Shown here one piece after another: positions 26,210 through 36,254 of a DNA stretch of 64,000 nt (its first letter is position 1; every line of letters starts with the position of its first letter). A program made the position numbers and the translations under genes. A model generated the notes under the pieces. That model had not been told where the DNA came from. It did no database searches and was given only the letters and a program-made list of their open reading frames with translations. The DNA lies in the NCBI RefSeq assembly GCF_011682065.1, contig NZ_VUYU01000018.1, positions 62,001-126,000 on the forward strand, read 5' to 3'. This stretch comes from Massilia rubra. Its GTDB lineage: Bacteria > Pseudomonadota > Gammaproteobacteria > Burkholderiales > Burkholderiaceae_D.

Positions 26210-27847
26210 GTGGAACGACGTACCTTCCTCAAGATCAGCAGCGGCGCCGCAGGCGCCATTCTGGTCCCGGTCTTCGGCAACGCCATCGCGGCCGAAGAAT
26301 TAATGAATCCGGTCGCCATCGCCTTCAAGAAGTCGCTGGCCGACGCCGCCATGAACGCCGCCACCAAGGCCGGCGCCACCTACTGCGACGTGCGCATCGG
26401 CCGCTACCTGAACCAGTTCATCACCACGCGCGACCTGAACGTGGAAAACATCGTCAACACCGAGTCGTCCGGCGTGGGCGTGCGCGTGATCGCCAACGGC
26501 GCCTACGGCTTCGCTTCGACCAACGACATGTCGCCGGACAGCATCGCCGCCGCCGCGCGCCAGGCCGTAGCCATCGCCCGCGCCAACAGCAAGCTGCAAA
26601 GCGAGCCGCTGCAAATGGCGCCGGTCAAGGGCGTCGGCGAAGTGGCATGGGCCACGCCATTCACCCGCGACTGGCGCACGGTCCCCATCAAGGACAAGGC
26701 CGAGATGCTCATCGCCGCCAACAAGGCCGGCCTGGACGCGGGCGCCAGCTTCATGACCTCGACCCTGTTCCAGGTCAACCAGCAAAAGTACTTCGCCTCC
26801 ACCGACGGCTCCTACATCGACCAGGACATCCATCGCCTGTGGGCGCCTTTGACTGCGACCGCCGTCGATAAGACCAGCAACAAATTCCGCACCCGCGACG
26901 GCCTGGCCTCGCCGGCCGGCATGGGCTACGAGTACTTCGACGCCCGCCCGGCCGACAAGATCAAGGCCGCTGGCGGCGTCGCCACGCTCTACACCAAGTC
27001 CTACGACATGGTGGAAGATGCGCGCGCCGCCGGCCGCCAGGCGCGCGAAAAGCTGGGCGCCAAAACCGTCGAACCGGGCAAGTACGACCTGGTGCTCTCG
27101 CCCGAACACTTGTTCCTGACCATTCACGAATCGGTCGGCCACCCGACGGAGCTGGACCGGGTGCTGGGTTACGAGGCCAATTACGCCGGCACCAGCTTCG
27201 CCACGCTCGATAAATGGAAGACCAGGCAATTCAAGTTCGGCGCCGACAGGGTTAACTTCATCGCCGACAAAAACGAACCCGGTTCTCTCGGCGCGGTCGG
27301 CTACGACGACGAAGGCGTGCCCGCCAAGCGCTGGGACATCATCAAGAACGGGGTGCTGGTGAACTACCAGGCCACGCGCGACCAGGCCCACATCATCGGT
27401 GAAAAAGAATCGCACGGCTGTTCGTACGCCGACAGCTGGAACAGCGTGCAATTCCAGCGCATGCCGAACGTGTCGCTACAAGCCGGCCAGGAGCGCCTCA
27501 CGCCCGACGAGATGGTCAAGGACGTCAAGAAGGGCATCTACATCCTCGGACGCGGCTCTTACTCGATCGACCAGCAGCGCTACAACTTCCAGTTCGGCGG
27601 CCAGTTGTACTTCGAGATCAAGAACGGCAAGATCACCGGTCCCCTGGAAGACGTGGCCTACCAGTCCAACACCCAGGAGTTCTGGAACGCGTGCAGCGCC
27701 ATTTGCGACCAGCGCGACTGGCGCATGGGTGGCTCGTTCTTCGATGGAAAAGGGCAGCCCAGCCAGGTCAGCGCGGTGTCGCACGGATCGAGCACTACGC
27801 GTTTTAACGGCATCAACGTCATCAACACCGCTCGCAAGATCGGCTAA
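26210..27847 (+). CDS. tldD: TldD-like metalloprotease with Tat signal (copy 2)
   Basis: It starts at GTG 26210 with AGGAG six bases upstream. The 545 residues align end to end with copy 1 without gaps at the landmarks: HESVGH at 306-311 and D512 in SFFDGKGQP. Its N-terminus MERRTFLKIS is an even better twin-arginine motif (RRxFLK), followed by a hydrophobic segment and AIAAEE. Copy 2 differs from copy 1 at many scattered positions, so the duplication is not recent. The 200-base gap before it holds a REP-like pair. Both copies keep the catalytic motif, so both are probably active. Confidence 0.92.
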   Translation: MERRTFLKISSGAAGAILVPVFGNAIAAEELMNPVAIAFKKSLADAAMNAATKAGATYCDVRIGRYLNQFITTRDLNVENIVNTESSGVGVRVIANGAYGFASTNDMSPDSIAAAARQAVAIARANSKLQSEPLQMAPVKGVGEVAWATPFTRDWRTVPIKDKAEMLIAANKAGLDAGASFMTSTLFQVNQQKYFASTDGSYIDQDIHRLWAPLTATAVDKTSNKFRTRDGLASPAGMGYEYFDARPADKIKAAGGVATLYTKSYDMVEDARAAGRQAREKLGAKTVEPGKYDLVLSPEHLFLTIHESVGHPTELDRVLGYEANYAGTSFATLDKWKTRQFKFGADRVNFIADKNEPGSLGAVGYDDEGVPAKRWDIIKNGVLVNYQATRDQAHIIGEKESHGCSYADSWNSVQFQRMPNVSLQAGQERLTPDEMVKDVKKGIYILGRGSYSIDQQRYNFQFGGQLYFEIKNGKITGPLEDVAYQSNTQEFWNACSAICDQRDWRMGGSFFDGKGQPSQVSAVSHGSSTTRFNGINVINTARKIG

Positions 27848-27861
27848 GGAGAAAGCGCAGC

Positions 27862-29199
27862 ATGAAACAGTTGAACCAGGAAGAAGCAAAACGCATGTGC
27901 GAGCGCGTGCTCGGGTTTTCCAAGGCCGACGAATGCCGCGTGGCGATCAACGGCACCCGCACCGGCAATATCCGCTACGCGCAAAACAGCGTGTCGACCG
28001 CGGGCCTGAACGAAGACATGCAGATGACGGTGAGCGTGGCCTTCGGCAAGCGCCAGGGAACCGCCTCGATCAATGAGTTCGACGATAAGTCGCTCGAAAA
28101 AGCCGTGCGCCGCGCCGAAGACGTGGCCCGCCTGGCGCCTGAAAACCCCGAATTCATCGCCGCCATCGGCAAGCAGGAATACAAGGCGTCGAACGCGTTT
28201 GCGCGCGAGACTGCCGCCATCGATCCGGAATTTCGCGCCGATGTCGCCTCGCACAGCATTCTGGCGGGGCGCAAGAACAAGCTGGTGACGGCCGGTTTCT
28301 TTGTCGATAACACCGGTTTCGAAACCATCGCCAATTCGAATGGCGTGTTCGGCCACCACGAATTCACCAACGTCAGCTTCACTTGCACCGCGCGCACCGA
28401 AGATGGCCGCGGCTCCGGCTGGGTGACCCGTTCGGCCAACGACGTGCGCAATTTCGACGCGCGCGAAGCGTCCGCCGTGGCGATCGAAAAGGCGCTGCGT
28501 TCGGTCGACGCCAGGGCGCTGGAACCGGGCCGCTACACGGTGATCCTGGAGCCGGCCGCCACATCGGACCTGGTCGGGCGCATGTTCGGCGCGTTCGACG
28601 CGCGCCGCGCCGACGAGGGCCGCAGCTTCCTGTCGAAAAAAGGCGGCGGCAACCGCCTCGGCGAAAAACTCTTCGACGAGCAGGTCAACGTCTGGGCCGA
28701 TCCATGGAACAAGGATGTTCCGGTGCGCCCATGGGACACCGAATCGATGCTGCCGCGCGAACGCACCGACATCATCAAGAATGGCAAGATCGTCTCGCTC
28801 GACTACTCGCTGTTCTGGGCCAACAAGCAAAAGATGAAGGCGCGCGGCCGTCACGGCAATATGATCATGGCGGGCGGGTCCAAGTCGCTCGACGAGATGA
28901 TCGCCTCGACCAAGAAGGGCATCGTCGTCACCCGCACCTGGTACATCCGCGACGTCGATCCGCAATCGCTGCTGCTCACGGGGCTCACGCGCGACGGCAC
29001 CTTCTACGTCGAAAACGGCAAGATCAAGCATCCGGTCAAGAACTTCCGCTTTAACGAAAGCCCGGTCTCGATGCTCAATAATCTCGATGAACTGGGCAAG
29101 CCGCAGATTCTCGGCGGCGATGGCATGAACTTCCAGATGATGATCCCGCCGATGAAGATCCGCGACTTCAACTTCACGTCGCTGTCGGACGCGGTGTAA
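27862..29199 (+). CDS. tldE: TldE/PmbA-like partner subunit (copy 2)
   Basis: A second 445-residue TldE-like protein, colinear with copy 1 (for example the shared AFGKRQGTASINEFDDKSLE, and a C-terminus ending FNFTSLSDAV in both). It lacks HExxxH and any export signal. AAGGAG lies upstream at normal spacing, 14 bases after the tldD copy 2 stop. The arrangement tldD-tldE-tldD-tldE suggests duplication of a two-gene unit, with two dedicated heterodimers or mixed complexes. Confidence 0.9.
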   Translation: MKQLNQEEAKRMCERVLGFSKADECRVAINGTRTGNIRYAQNSVSTAGLNEDMQMTVSVAFGKRQGTASINEFDDKSLEKAVRRAEDVARLAPENPEFIAAIGKQEYKASNAFARETAAIDPEFRADVASHSILAGRKNKLVTAGFFVDNTGFETIANSNGVFGHHEFTNVSFTCTARTEDGRGSGWVTRSANDVRNFDAREASAVAIEKALRSVDARALEPGRYTVILEPAATSDLVGRMFGAFDARRADEGRSFLSKKGGGNRLGEKLFDEQVNVWADPWNKDVPVRPWDTESMLPRERTDIIKNGKIVSLDYSLFWANKQKMKARGRHGNMIMAGGSKSLDEMIASTKKGIVVTRTWYIRDVDPQSLLLTGLTRDGTFYVENGKIKHPVKNFRFNESPVSMLNNLDELGKPQILGGDGMNFQMMIPPMKIRDFNFTSLSDAV

Positions 29200-29213
29200 G
29201 GCGGGGCCGGACG

Positions 29214-29834
29214 ATGCGCAGCTACGACTTCTACTTCACGCGCCTGATGTACGAGTCGGGCGACTGGGACGTGGATATCCGCATGCCCAGCAACGTGCTC
29301 AATTCGCTGGTGGAGTACACCACCTTGCGCGTCGATCCGGTCGAGCGGGTGATTGCGCTGTCCGACGCCAAGATGCTGGAGGCCCCCTTTTGCTACCTGG
29401 CCGGGCACAAGCTGGTGCAGTTCACGCCGGCCGAGCGCAAGAACTTCGAGCGCTACGTGCGTGGCGGCGGCTTCGTGTTCGTCGACGACTGCAATCACGA
29501 CATCGACGGCCTGTTCGCCAAGTCCTTCGAGGCCGAACTGGCGCGCATCTTCGGCCCGAAAGCGCTGAAGAAAATCCCCAACAACCACCCGATCTATTCG
29601 AGCTTCTTCCAGTTCGACGGCCCGCCCAACACCGGCAATGAGCTCAATGGCTGGGGCGACGACCTGGTACACGACTACCTCAAGGCGATCGACATCAACG
29701 GGCGCGTGCGCGTGCTGTATTCGAACAAGGACTATGGCTGCGAGTGGGATTACGACTTCCGCAACAAACGCTGGCTGGTGGTCGACAACACCCGCTTTGC
29801 GGTCAATATTATTCAGTATGCTTTGGGAGCGTGA
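29214..29834 (+). CDS. DUF4159 domain protein
   Basis: A 206-residue protein with the DUF4159 pattern: a Rossmann-like, glutamine-amidotransferase-related fold with FVFVDDCNHD near the centre and a YGCEWDYDFRNKRW stretch near the end. In many bacteria DUF4159 proteins are encoded beside MoxR, DUF58 and BatA-like genes, as here. No catalytic function is established. It starts 14 bases after tldE copy 2 and is followed almost without gap by moxR. No signal peptide or membrane segment is visible. Confidence 0.8.
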   Translation: MRSYDFYFTRLMYESGDWDVDIRMPSNVLNSLVEYTTLRVDPVERVIALSDAKMLEAPFCYLAGHKLVQFTPAERKNFERYVRGGGFVFVDDCNHDIDGLFAKSFEAELARIFGPKALKKIPNNHPIYSSFFQFDGPPNTGNELNGWGDDLVHDYLKAIDINGRVRVLYSNKDYGCEWDYDFRNKRWLVVDNTRFAVNIIQYALGA

Positions 29835-29836
29835 CA

Positions 29837-30835
<999 letters not shown>

Positions 30836-30842
30836 CCATCGC

Positions 30843-31730
30843 ATGCTGTCGACGTCCGCGCTGCTCGCGCACACCAATGACCTGAACCTGATCATCCGCC
30901 ATGTGCTGGCGGGGCTCGGTCACGGCATCCATGCGGGGCGCGAGCGCGGCGCCGGGGTCGAATTTTCCGAATACCGCGCCTACACGCCGGGCGACGAATG
31001 GCGCCGCATCGACTGGAAGCTGCTGGCGCGCGCCGACCGTTACTACGTGCGCGAAGCGGAGCGCGACAGCCATGTGGCGGTCTGGCTCTGGTTGGATGCC
31101 ACCGCATCGATGGCCGAACCGAGCCGCAGCGGTGTATCGGGACTGGATAAACTCTGGTACGCGCGCACCGTGCTGGCCTGCATCGCCGCCATCGCCCAGC
31201 GCCAGGGCGACGCCTTTGGGCTGGTCATCTGCGGCGGGGAGCGCGTGCAGTTCACGCCCGCCGCGCGCGGTCCGCGCCAGATGCAGCGCGTGCTGGCGCA
31301 ATTGCAGCGCATCGAAGCCGGCGGCGCGCTGCCCGATAGCGAGACCCTGCGCGCCAGCATGCCGTTCGTGCGTTCGCCCGGCCTGGTGTTCGCCGCCAGC
31401 GATTTCCTGGACTGGCCGTCAAGCCAGGCCGAAGCCCTGCTGCGCCTGCGCCGCATGCGCCACGACGTGCGCCTTCTGTGCCTGCAAACGCGCGCCGAGT
31501 GCGACGCCAGCTTTGCGCTCGACACCATCTGGCGCGATCCCGAGAACGCCGACGGCGTGTTCCGCTTCGCTCCCGATACGGTCGGCATCTATCGCAAGAA
31601 CCGCGACGAACACGTCGAGCGCATGCTGGCGCAATGCCGCCATAACGACCTGCCGCTGCTGGCCGCCTGCATCGAAGAGCCGCTGCCCGCCGTGCTGCGT
31701 ACCTGGCTGCGCCGGGGCGCACGCGCATGA
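30843..31730 (+). CDS. DUF58 domain protein (VWA-related MoxR partner)
   Basis: ATG 30843 gives 295 residues with the DUF58 hallmark EFSEYRAYTPGDEWRRIDWK near the N-terminus, followed by a VWA-like fold with a partial MIDAS-type DATASM motif. DUF58 proteins are almost always encoded beside MoxR and are thought to be its partner or target. Unlike many relatives it lacks N-terminal membrane helices. It begins seven bases after moxR and its stop overlaps the next start (ATGA). Confidence 0.88.
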   Translation: MLSTSALLAHTNDLNLIIRHVLAGLGHGIHAGRERGAGVEFSEYRAYTPGDEWRRIDWKLLARADRYYVREAERDSHVAVWLWLDATASMAEPSRSGVSGLDKLWYARTVLACIAAIAQRQGDAFGLVICGGERVQFTPAARGPRQMQRVLAQLQRIEAGGALPDSETLRASMPFVRSPGLVFAASDFLDWPSSQAEALLRLRRMRHDVRLLCLQTRAECDASFALDTIWRDPENADGVFRFAPDTVGIYRKNRDEHVERMLAQCRHNDLPLLAACIEEPLPAVLRTWLRRGARA

Positions 31731-32710
31731 ATACCTTGTGGTGGCTCGGACTGGCCCTGTTGGCGCTGCCGATGTTGTGGCATCGCCAGCGGCGCCAGCG
31801 CATCCGCCAGGAGCCGCTGGCCACCGCGCGCTTCCTGCCGCGCACCGATCCGCAGCAACTGCGCGTGTGGCGCTGGACCGAGCGCCTGCTGCTGCTCGCA
31901 CGCTGCCTGCTGATCATCGCCGTACTTGCCTGGCTGGCCGACCTGGTACTGCCGTGGCGGCGCGACGCGGTGCTCATTGCGGCCGGTACGGACAGCGACT
32001 GGGCCGAGCGCCAGATCAAGCAGGCCGGCTTTTACGACGCCAGCTGGATCGCGGTGCCCGGCAGCGATCCGCTGGCCTGGCTGGCGCGCCACGACCGCGA
32101 ATGGCGCTCCGATTCGCGCCTGCTGGTGCTCGGTAACGTGCCGATGCCGGCCGCGCCGCCACGCTCGCGCCACCAGATCGAGGTGCGCAGCAAGGCGCCG
32201 GCGTTCGCGCAGACCGAACAACGCGTGGTCATCATCAGCAAGCGCGCGGCGCAGTGGCGCGCCATGTTCACCGCGCTCGATGGGCCGCGCCGCTACAAAG
32301 TCGATGAGGCGCCGCAAGGCATTGCCGAACTGGTAATCTGGGATATGCCGCAAGCGCCGCCCGCAAGCCTGCGCGCGCCGCTCTGGTGGGCTGGCGACAC
32401 GACCTCGTTCCCGGAACTGGAAAAGGCGGCGCAGGTCGACGGCATTCGCTACGCCGGCAGCGCGCGCGGTCGCGTCTGGGCCTCCGGCGCATGGCCGCCC
32501 GCCGGGCCGGACGCGGCGCGCCGCCTGTTCGAAACCTGGCAGGAACTGCACTACGCGCCGCTGCCCTACACGATGTCGCCGCAAGTCATCGCCGCCACGG
32601 CGACGGCCACGCCAGCACAGTCCAGCGGCGCCTTGCGCTATCTGCTCACGCTCGTGCTGCTCGGCCTTTTTGCGACGGAACGGATACTGGCCCATGCAAG
32701 CCGACGCTGA
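31727..32710 (+). CDS. BatA-like membrane protein
   Basis: The 327-residue protein opens with the BatA N-terminal pattern: a first helix (MNTLWWLGLALLALPMLWHR), a basic cytoplasmic loop, and a second helix near 58-76. A periplasmic or cytoplasmic domain of about 210 residues follows, with a last helix near residue 305. No intact VWA MIDAS motif is visible, so only the membrane anchor part resembles BatA. It overlaps the DUF58 gene by four bases and the next gene by 17 bases, so translation is probably coupled. Confidence 0.75.
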   Translation: MNTLWWLGLALLALPMLWHRQRRQRIRQEPLATARFLPRTDPQQLRVWRWTERLLLLARCLLIIAVLAWLADLVLPWRRDAVLIAAGTDSDWAERQIKQAGFYDASWIAVPGSDPLAWLARHDREWRSDSRLLVLGNVPMPAAPPRSRHQIEVRSKAPAFAQTEQRVVIISKRAAQWRAMFTALDGPRRYKVDEAPQGIAELVIWDMPQAPPASLRAPLWWAGDTTSFPELEKAAQVDGIRYAGSARGRVWASGAWPPAGPDAARRLFETWQELHYAPLPYTMSPQVIAATATATPAQSSGALRYLLTLVLLGLFATERILAHASRR

Positions 32711-34649
32711 CATTCTCGGCCAGTTGCAGTTTGCCGCCACGCGCCGGCGCGCGCCGCTGTGGATCGCGGCGATCCTGCCGTGGGTGCTGCTGCTCTCGGT
32801 CCCAGGCATCGTGGTGTGGAGCGCCTGGGCGGCATGGGATTGCCGGCGCCTGCGCGCGCGCGTGCAGCGCGACTGGACCGGCTGGATCGACGCCACCGTG
32901 CCCGCGCTGGAAGACAGCACCGCGCTGCTGGCCGGCGCCACCAGCGCCATCGGCCAGCTGCAGCGCCGCCGCCTGCTGGCGCGCCTGGCCACCACGCTTA
33001 CCGACGACGTGCTGGCGGCCATCGCCAGGGAACGCGTGCGGTTCGATGCGCGCTGGGTCGCTTTAAGCGTGTGCGCGGCGCTGGCCTTGTTCGCGTGGCG
33101 CCAGGTGCGCGATGCACCGCCCACACCGCACGAAGTCAAAGCCCTGATTGCGAAGCAGACCAGCGAGATTACCGTGCACGTGACGCCGCCCAAATACACC
33201 GGCGTCGCCCGGTCCGAGGGCGCACCGCGTGAGCTGCAGGTGCCCGAGCATAGCGTCGTCGAATGGTGCCTGCGGGCGCCGCAGCCGGTCGATACGCCGA
33301 TTGAGCTGAGCGACGGCCAGTCGCTCAAGATCGGCCGTGAATGCGCGCGCTGGAGTGCGACCGAGTCGGTGTTCTGGCGCTGGCGCGGCGCGCGCTACAA
33401 GCTGCGCGTGATTCCCGACCAGGCGCCCGAAGTCACCTTGTCCGCACCGCGCGAGATGATTCACACGCTGGCGCCCGACGCCGCCAGCGCCACCATCACG
33501 CTGGCGGTGCATGACGATTACCAGGTGCGGCGCGCCACCTTGCACCTGACACTGGCGCGCGGCAGCGGCGAGAATATCCGCTTCAGCGACCGCGAACTGC
33601 CGCTGCCCGAATCAAGCAACCCGCGCACGCGTAACTGGCACAAGCAATGGACGCTGGCCGAATTGGGCATGGAGCCCGGCGACGAACTGTATTTTTTTGT
33701 GCGCGCGACCGATAATGCCGAACGGGCGCACACCACCGTCTCGCCCACCTACACCCTGCGCCTGCCAGGGCCGGTGGAAGAAACCGACGACTCGTCGGCC
33801 CAGCCGATGCTGGTCAAGCCCGAGAACCTGCGCAGCCAGCGCCAGATCATCATCGACACCGAGCAGTTGCTGGCCGACCTGAAGGCCACGCCCGGCATGA
33901 ACCCGGCTACCGTGCGCGCGCGCAGCGAGTCCATCGCCGACGACCAGGCCCAGTTGCGGCGCCGCTACGGCCAGTTCCTCGGTGAGGAGTCGACCCTGTT
34001 CGGCGGCGAAGAGCATCACGACGATCATGAAAAACACGACGTGGTGGCCGAATTCGGCCACATGCACGACCAGGCTGAAAGCGCGACCCTGTTCGACGAG
34101 TCGACCAAGAAGATCCTGCGGCGCGCCCTGGGTGCGATGTGGGACGCCGAAAAAGCCCTGCGCGCGATCGTGCCGAAAACCGCGCTGGCGCCCGAACACA
34201 AGGCGCTTGAAGCGATCAAGCAGTTGCAGCAGGCCGACCGCATCTACCTGCACAAGACCGCTTTTGTGCCGCCGCCGCTCAAGGAAGAGATCCGCATGAC
34301 CGGCGACGTTGTCGGCGCCAAAAGCTACCGGCGCGAACAGGCCACGGCGGCCGTGCCGATTCCCGACGAGGTGCGGCGCCTGATCGAAGCGCTCGATGGC
34401 GATGGCGCCTTGCCCGCCCTGTGGAGCCGTGGCGCGCACGAGTGGATTCGCGAGCGCATCGCCAGCGACGAGCAGCGCCTCGAAGCGCAGCGCGCTGTGC
34501 AGGATGTGGCGGACGGCTGCGTCGCGTGCCGCCCGGTGCTGCGCGCCTGGCTGCGCGGCGCCATCACCCGGGCCCCGGTCCTGTTACAGGCCAAAGCCAC
34601 CCCGCAAACCCCATTCACGCGCGCGCTGCGCAAGGAAGCCCCACGATGA
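32694..34649 (+). CDS. DUF4175-like membrane protein
   Basis: ATG 32694 gives 651 residues: two N-terminal membrane helices (about 25-46 and 123-135), an extracytoplasmic beta-rich region (about 150-375), then a long helical region (380-640) with a His/Asp/Glu-rich stretch EEHHDDHEKHD near 442-452 that could bind metal. DUF4175 proteins are known only from MoxR/BatA-type clusters. The gene overlaps its neighbours at both ends (17 bases upstream, four bases downstream). Confidence 0.7.
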   Translation: MQADADILGQLQFAATRRRAPLWIAAILPWVLLLSVPGIVVWSAWAAWDCRRLRARVQRDWTGWIDATVPALEDSTALLAGATSAIGQLQRRRLLARLATTLTDDVLAAIARERVRFDARWVALSVCAALALFAWRQVRDAPPTPHEVKALIAKQTSEITVHVTPPKYTGVARSEGAPRELQVPEHSVVEWCLRAPQPVDTPIELSDGQSLKIGRECARWSATESVFWRWRGARYKLRVIPDQAPEVTLSAPREMIHTLAPDAASATITLAVHDDYQVRRATLHLTLARGSGENIRFSDRELPLPESSNPRTRNWHKQWTLAELGMEPGDELYFFVRATDNAERAHTTVSPTYTLRLPGPVEETDDSSAQPMLVKPENLRSQRQIIIDTEQLLADLKATPGMNPATVRARSESIADDQAQLRRRYGQFLGEESTLFGGEEHHDDHEKHDVVAEFGHMHDQAESATLFDESTKKILRRALGAMWDAEKALRAIVPKTALAPEHKALEAIKQLQQADRIYLHKTAFVPPPLKEEIRMTGDVVGAKSYRREQATAAVPIPDEVRRLIEALDGDGALPALWSRGAHEWIRERIASDEQRLEAQRAVQDVADGCVACRPVLRAWLRGAITRAPVLLQAKATPQTPFTRALRKEAPR

Positions 34650-36175
34650 TCGCTGCCGGCCTGATTTTCTTGATGGGCATCGGCAGCGCCGCGGTCTACC
34701 TGTGGCGACGCCAGTGGCTCGACGCCTTGCTGATCCTTGTCGCTGCGGCGGCGCTGGGCGTGATGGTCGGCGACTTCAGGCTGCCGGCGGGGGTGGGTGG
34801 AACGCTGTCGATCGATGCCGACGCCGAAGCGATCGACCTGAATGAGGCTGCGGCCGTGCGGCTCAGCGGCGACGGCCTGTCCGCCGCGCAGTGGCGCGAC
34901 CTGCCGGCGCGGCCCTTGCTGTGGGAAGCACCGGCCAGCGAAGTGCTGCACCTCGATTTTCCGCGCGAGCTGACCTTGGGACGCATGTTCGCGCTGACCG
35001 TGCGCCGCAGCCAGGCATCGAGCTGGCGCCTGCAACTGCTGGCCGAGAACAAGCAGGTGATTGCGGACGTCGCCGGCGACGGCGCGGCCCTGACGGTGCA
35101 CTGGCTGCCGCCGGTGGCCGAAACGCTGGTGCTCAGCGCGCGCGTGCTCGACGCCAGCGGCAAGGTGATGGCGCAGGGACCGGTGCCGTTTTCGGTGTCG
35201 GCCCCGATGCCGCTGCAAGTGGTGGGGCGATTTGGCGCGCCGTCGTTCGATGCGCGCACGCTCAACGAACTGCTGGTCAACAGCCATGCGGCGCTCGACT
35301 GGCAGGTCGTGCTGGGCAAAACGGTGACCCGTAGCGAAAACGCGCGCGCGGCGCTCACGCAGCCCAATGTGCTGGTGGCCGATGCCGCCCACGTGGAACG
35401 CGTGGGTGACGCTGCGCGCACGGCGCTGCTGGCCCAGGTGGCGGCGGGTACGCCGCTGGTGATCCTGGCGGCCAACGCCGAGGACAAGCAGGTATGGTCA
35501 CGCGCGCTGCAGCTCGAACTGCGCGAGCAGGCCGAGGCCAGGCCGTCCGGCGTCCCGCTGGCGCTGGCCTCGGCCCCGCTCAATCCCTCGACTGCCTTGG
35601 GCCCGTGGCGTGCGGCTGGCGACAGGATCTGGACGCGGCCGTGGGAAAAGGGCCGCATCGTCTGGCTTGGCGTGGCCGACTGGCACCGCTATGCCATCAG
35701 CGAACCGCAGGCGCTCGCGCTGTGGTGGCAGGGTGTGCTCGACCACGCCGGCGTCGAGCGCGCGCAGGATGTGGCCTGGCTCGATCCGCAAGAGATGCCG
35801 CTGCCCGGCCGGCGCCTGGAAGTGTGCGCGCTCGGGGTGCAGGGCAACGTCACCTTCCCTGAATTGAAACAGACGCTTGCCTGGCAGCGCCGCCCGGACA
35901 AGGCCGACGCCTCCTGCGTGGCCGTGTGGCCGCGCAAGGCTGGCTGGCTGGCGATGGAAACCCAGGGCGCAAAGCCCGTCACGGGCAAGCTGTACGTGTA
36001 CGAGAAGGCCGACTGGCCCCTGTGGCAAAAGGCGCAGCGGCGCGAGGCTACTGCGCGTTACGCGGCGCGTACGCCGGCTGCCGTGGCGGCGGGTACGGTG
36101 CCGCTGCCGGCGTGGCCGTTCGCGCTGCTGTTCGCGGCGGCGCTGCTGCCGCTGTGGTGGCGCGAGCGGCGCTGA
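34646..36175 (+). CDS. membrane protein with glutamine-amidotransferase-like domain, end of the cluster
   Basis: ATG 34646 overlaps the previous stop (ATGA). The 509-residue protein has two N-terminal helices (about 3-22 and 24-42), a large soluble part and a C-terminal helix (WPFALLFAAALLPLWW). The soluble part has Ig-like and class I amidotransferase-like features, as found in the last gene of MoxR-BatA clusters, but I see no Cys-His-Glu triad, so it is unlikely to be enzymatic. Overlaps at 31727-31730, 32694-32710 and 34646-34649 show that the last genes of this cluster form one operon. Confidence 0.65.
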   Translation: MIAAGLIFLMGIGSAAVYLWRRQWLDALLILVAAAALGVMVGDFRLPAGVGGTLSIDADAEAIDLNEAAAVRLSGDGLSAAQWRDLPARPLLWEAPASEVLHLDFPRELTLGRMFALTVRRSQASSWRLQLLAENKQVIADVAGDGAALTVHWLPPVAETLVLSARVLDASGKVMAQGPVPFSVSAPMPLQVVGRFGAPSFDARTLNELLVNSHAALDWQVVLGKTVTRSENARAALTQPNVLVADAAHVERVGDAARTALLAQVAAGTPLVILAANAEDKQVWSRALQLELREQAEARPSGVPLALASAPLNPSTALGPWRAAGDRIWTRPWEKGRIVWLGVADWHRYAISEPQALALWWQGVLDHAGVERAQDVAWLDPQEMPLPGRRLEVCALGVQGNVTFPELKQTLAWQRRPDKADASCVAVWPRKAGWLAMETQGAKPVTGKLYVYEKADWPLWQKAQRREATARYAARTPAAVAAGTVPLPAWPFALLFAAALLPLWWRERR

Positions 36176-36254
36176 CTGCTTGGCAAGTTCGCAACTTCGG
36201 GTAAGATGCCGTTGCCAATCCGCCCATCCCCCTTCATCCTGGAGTTTCGCCCGC

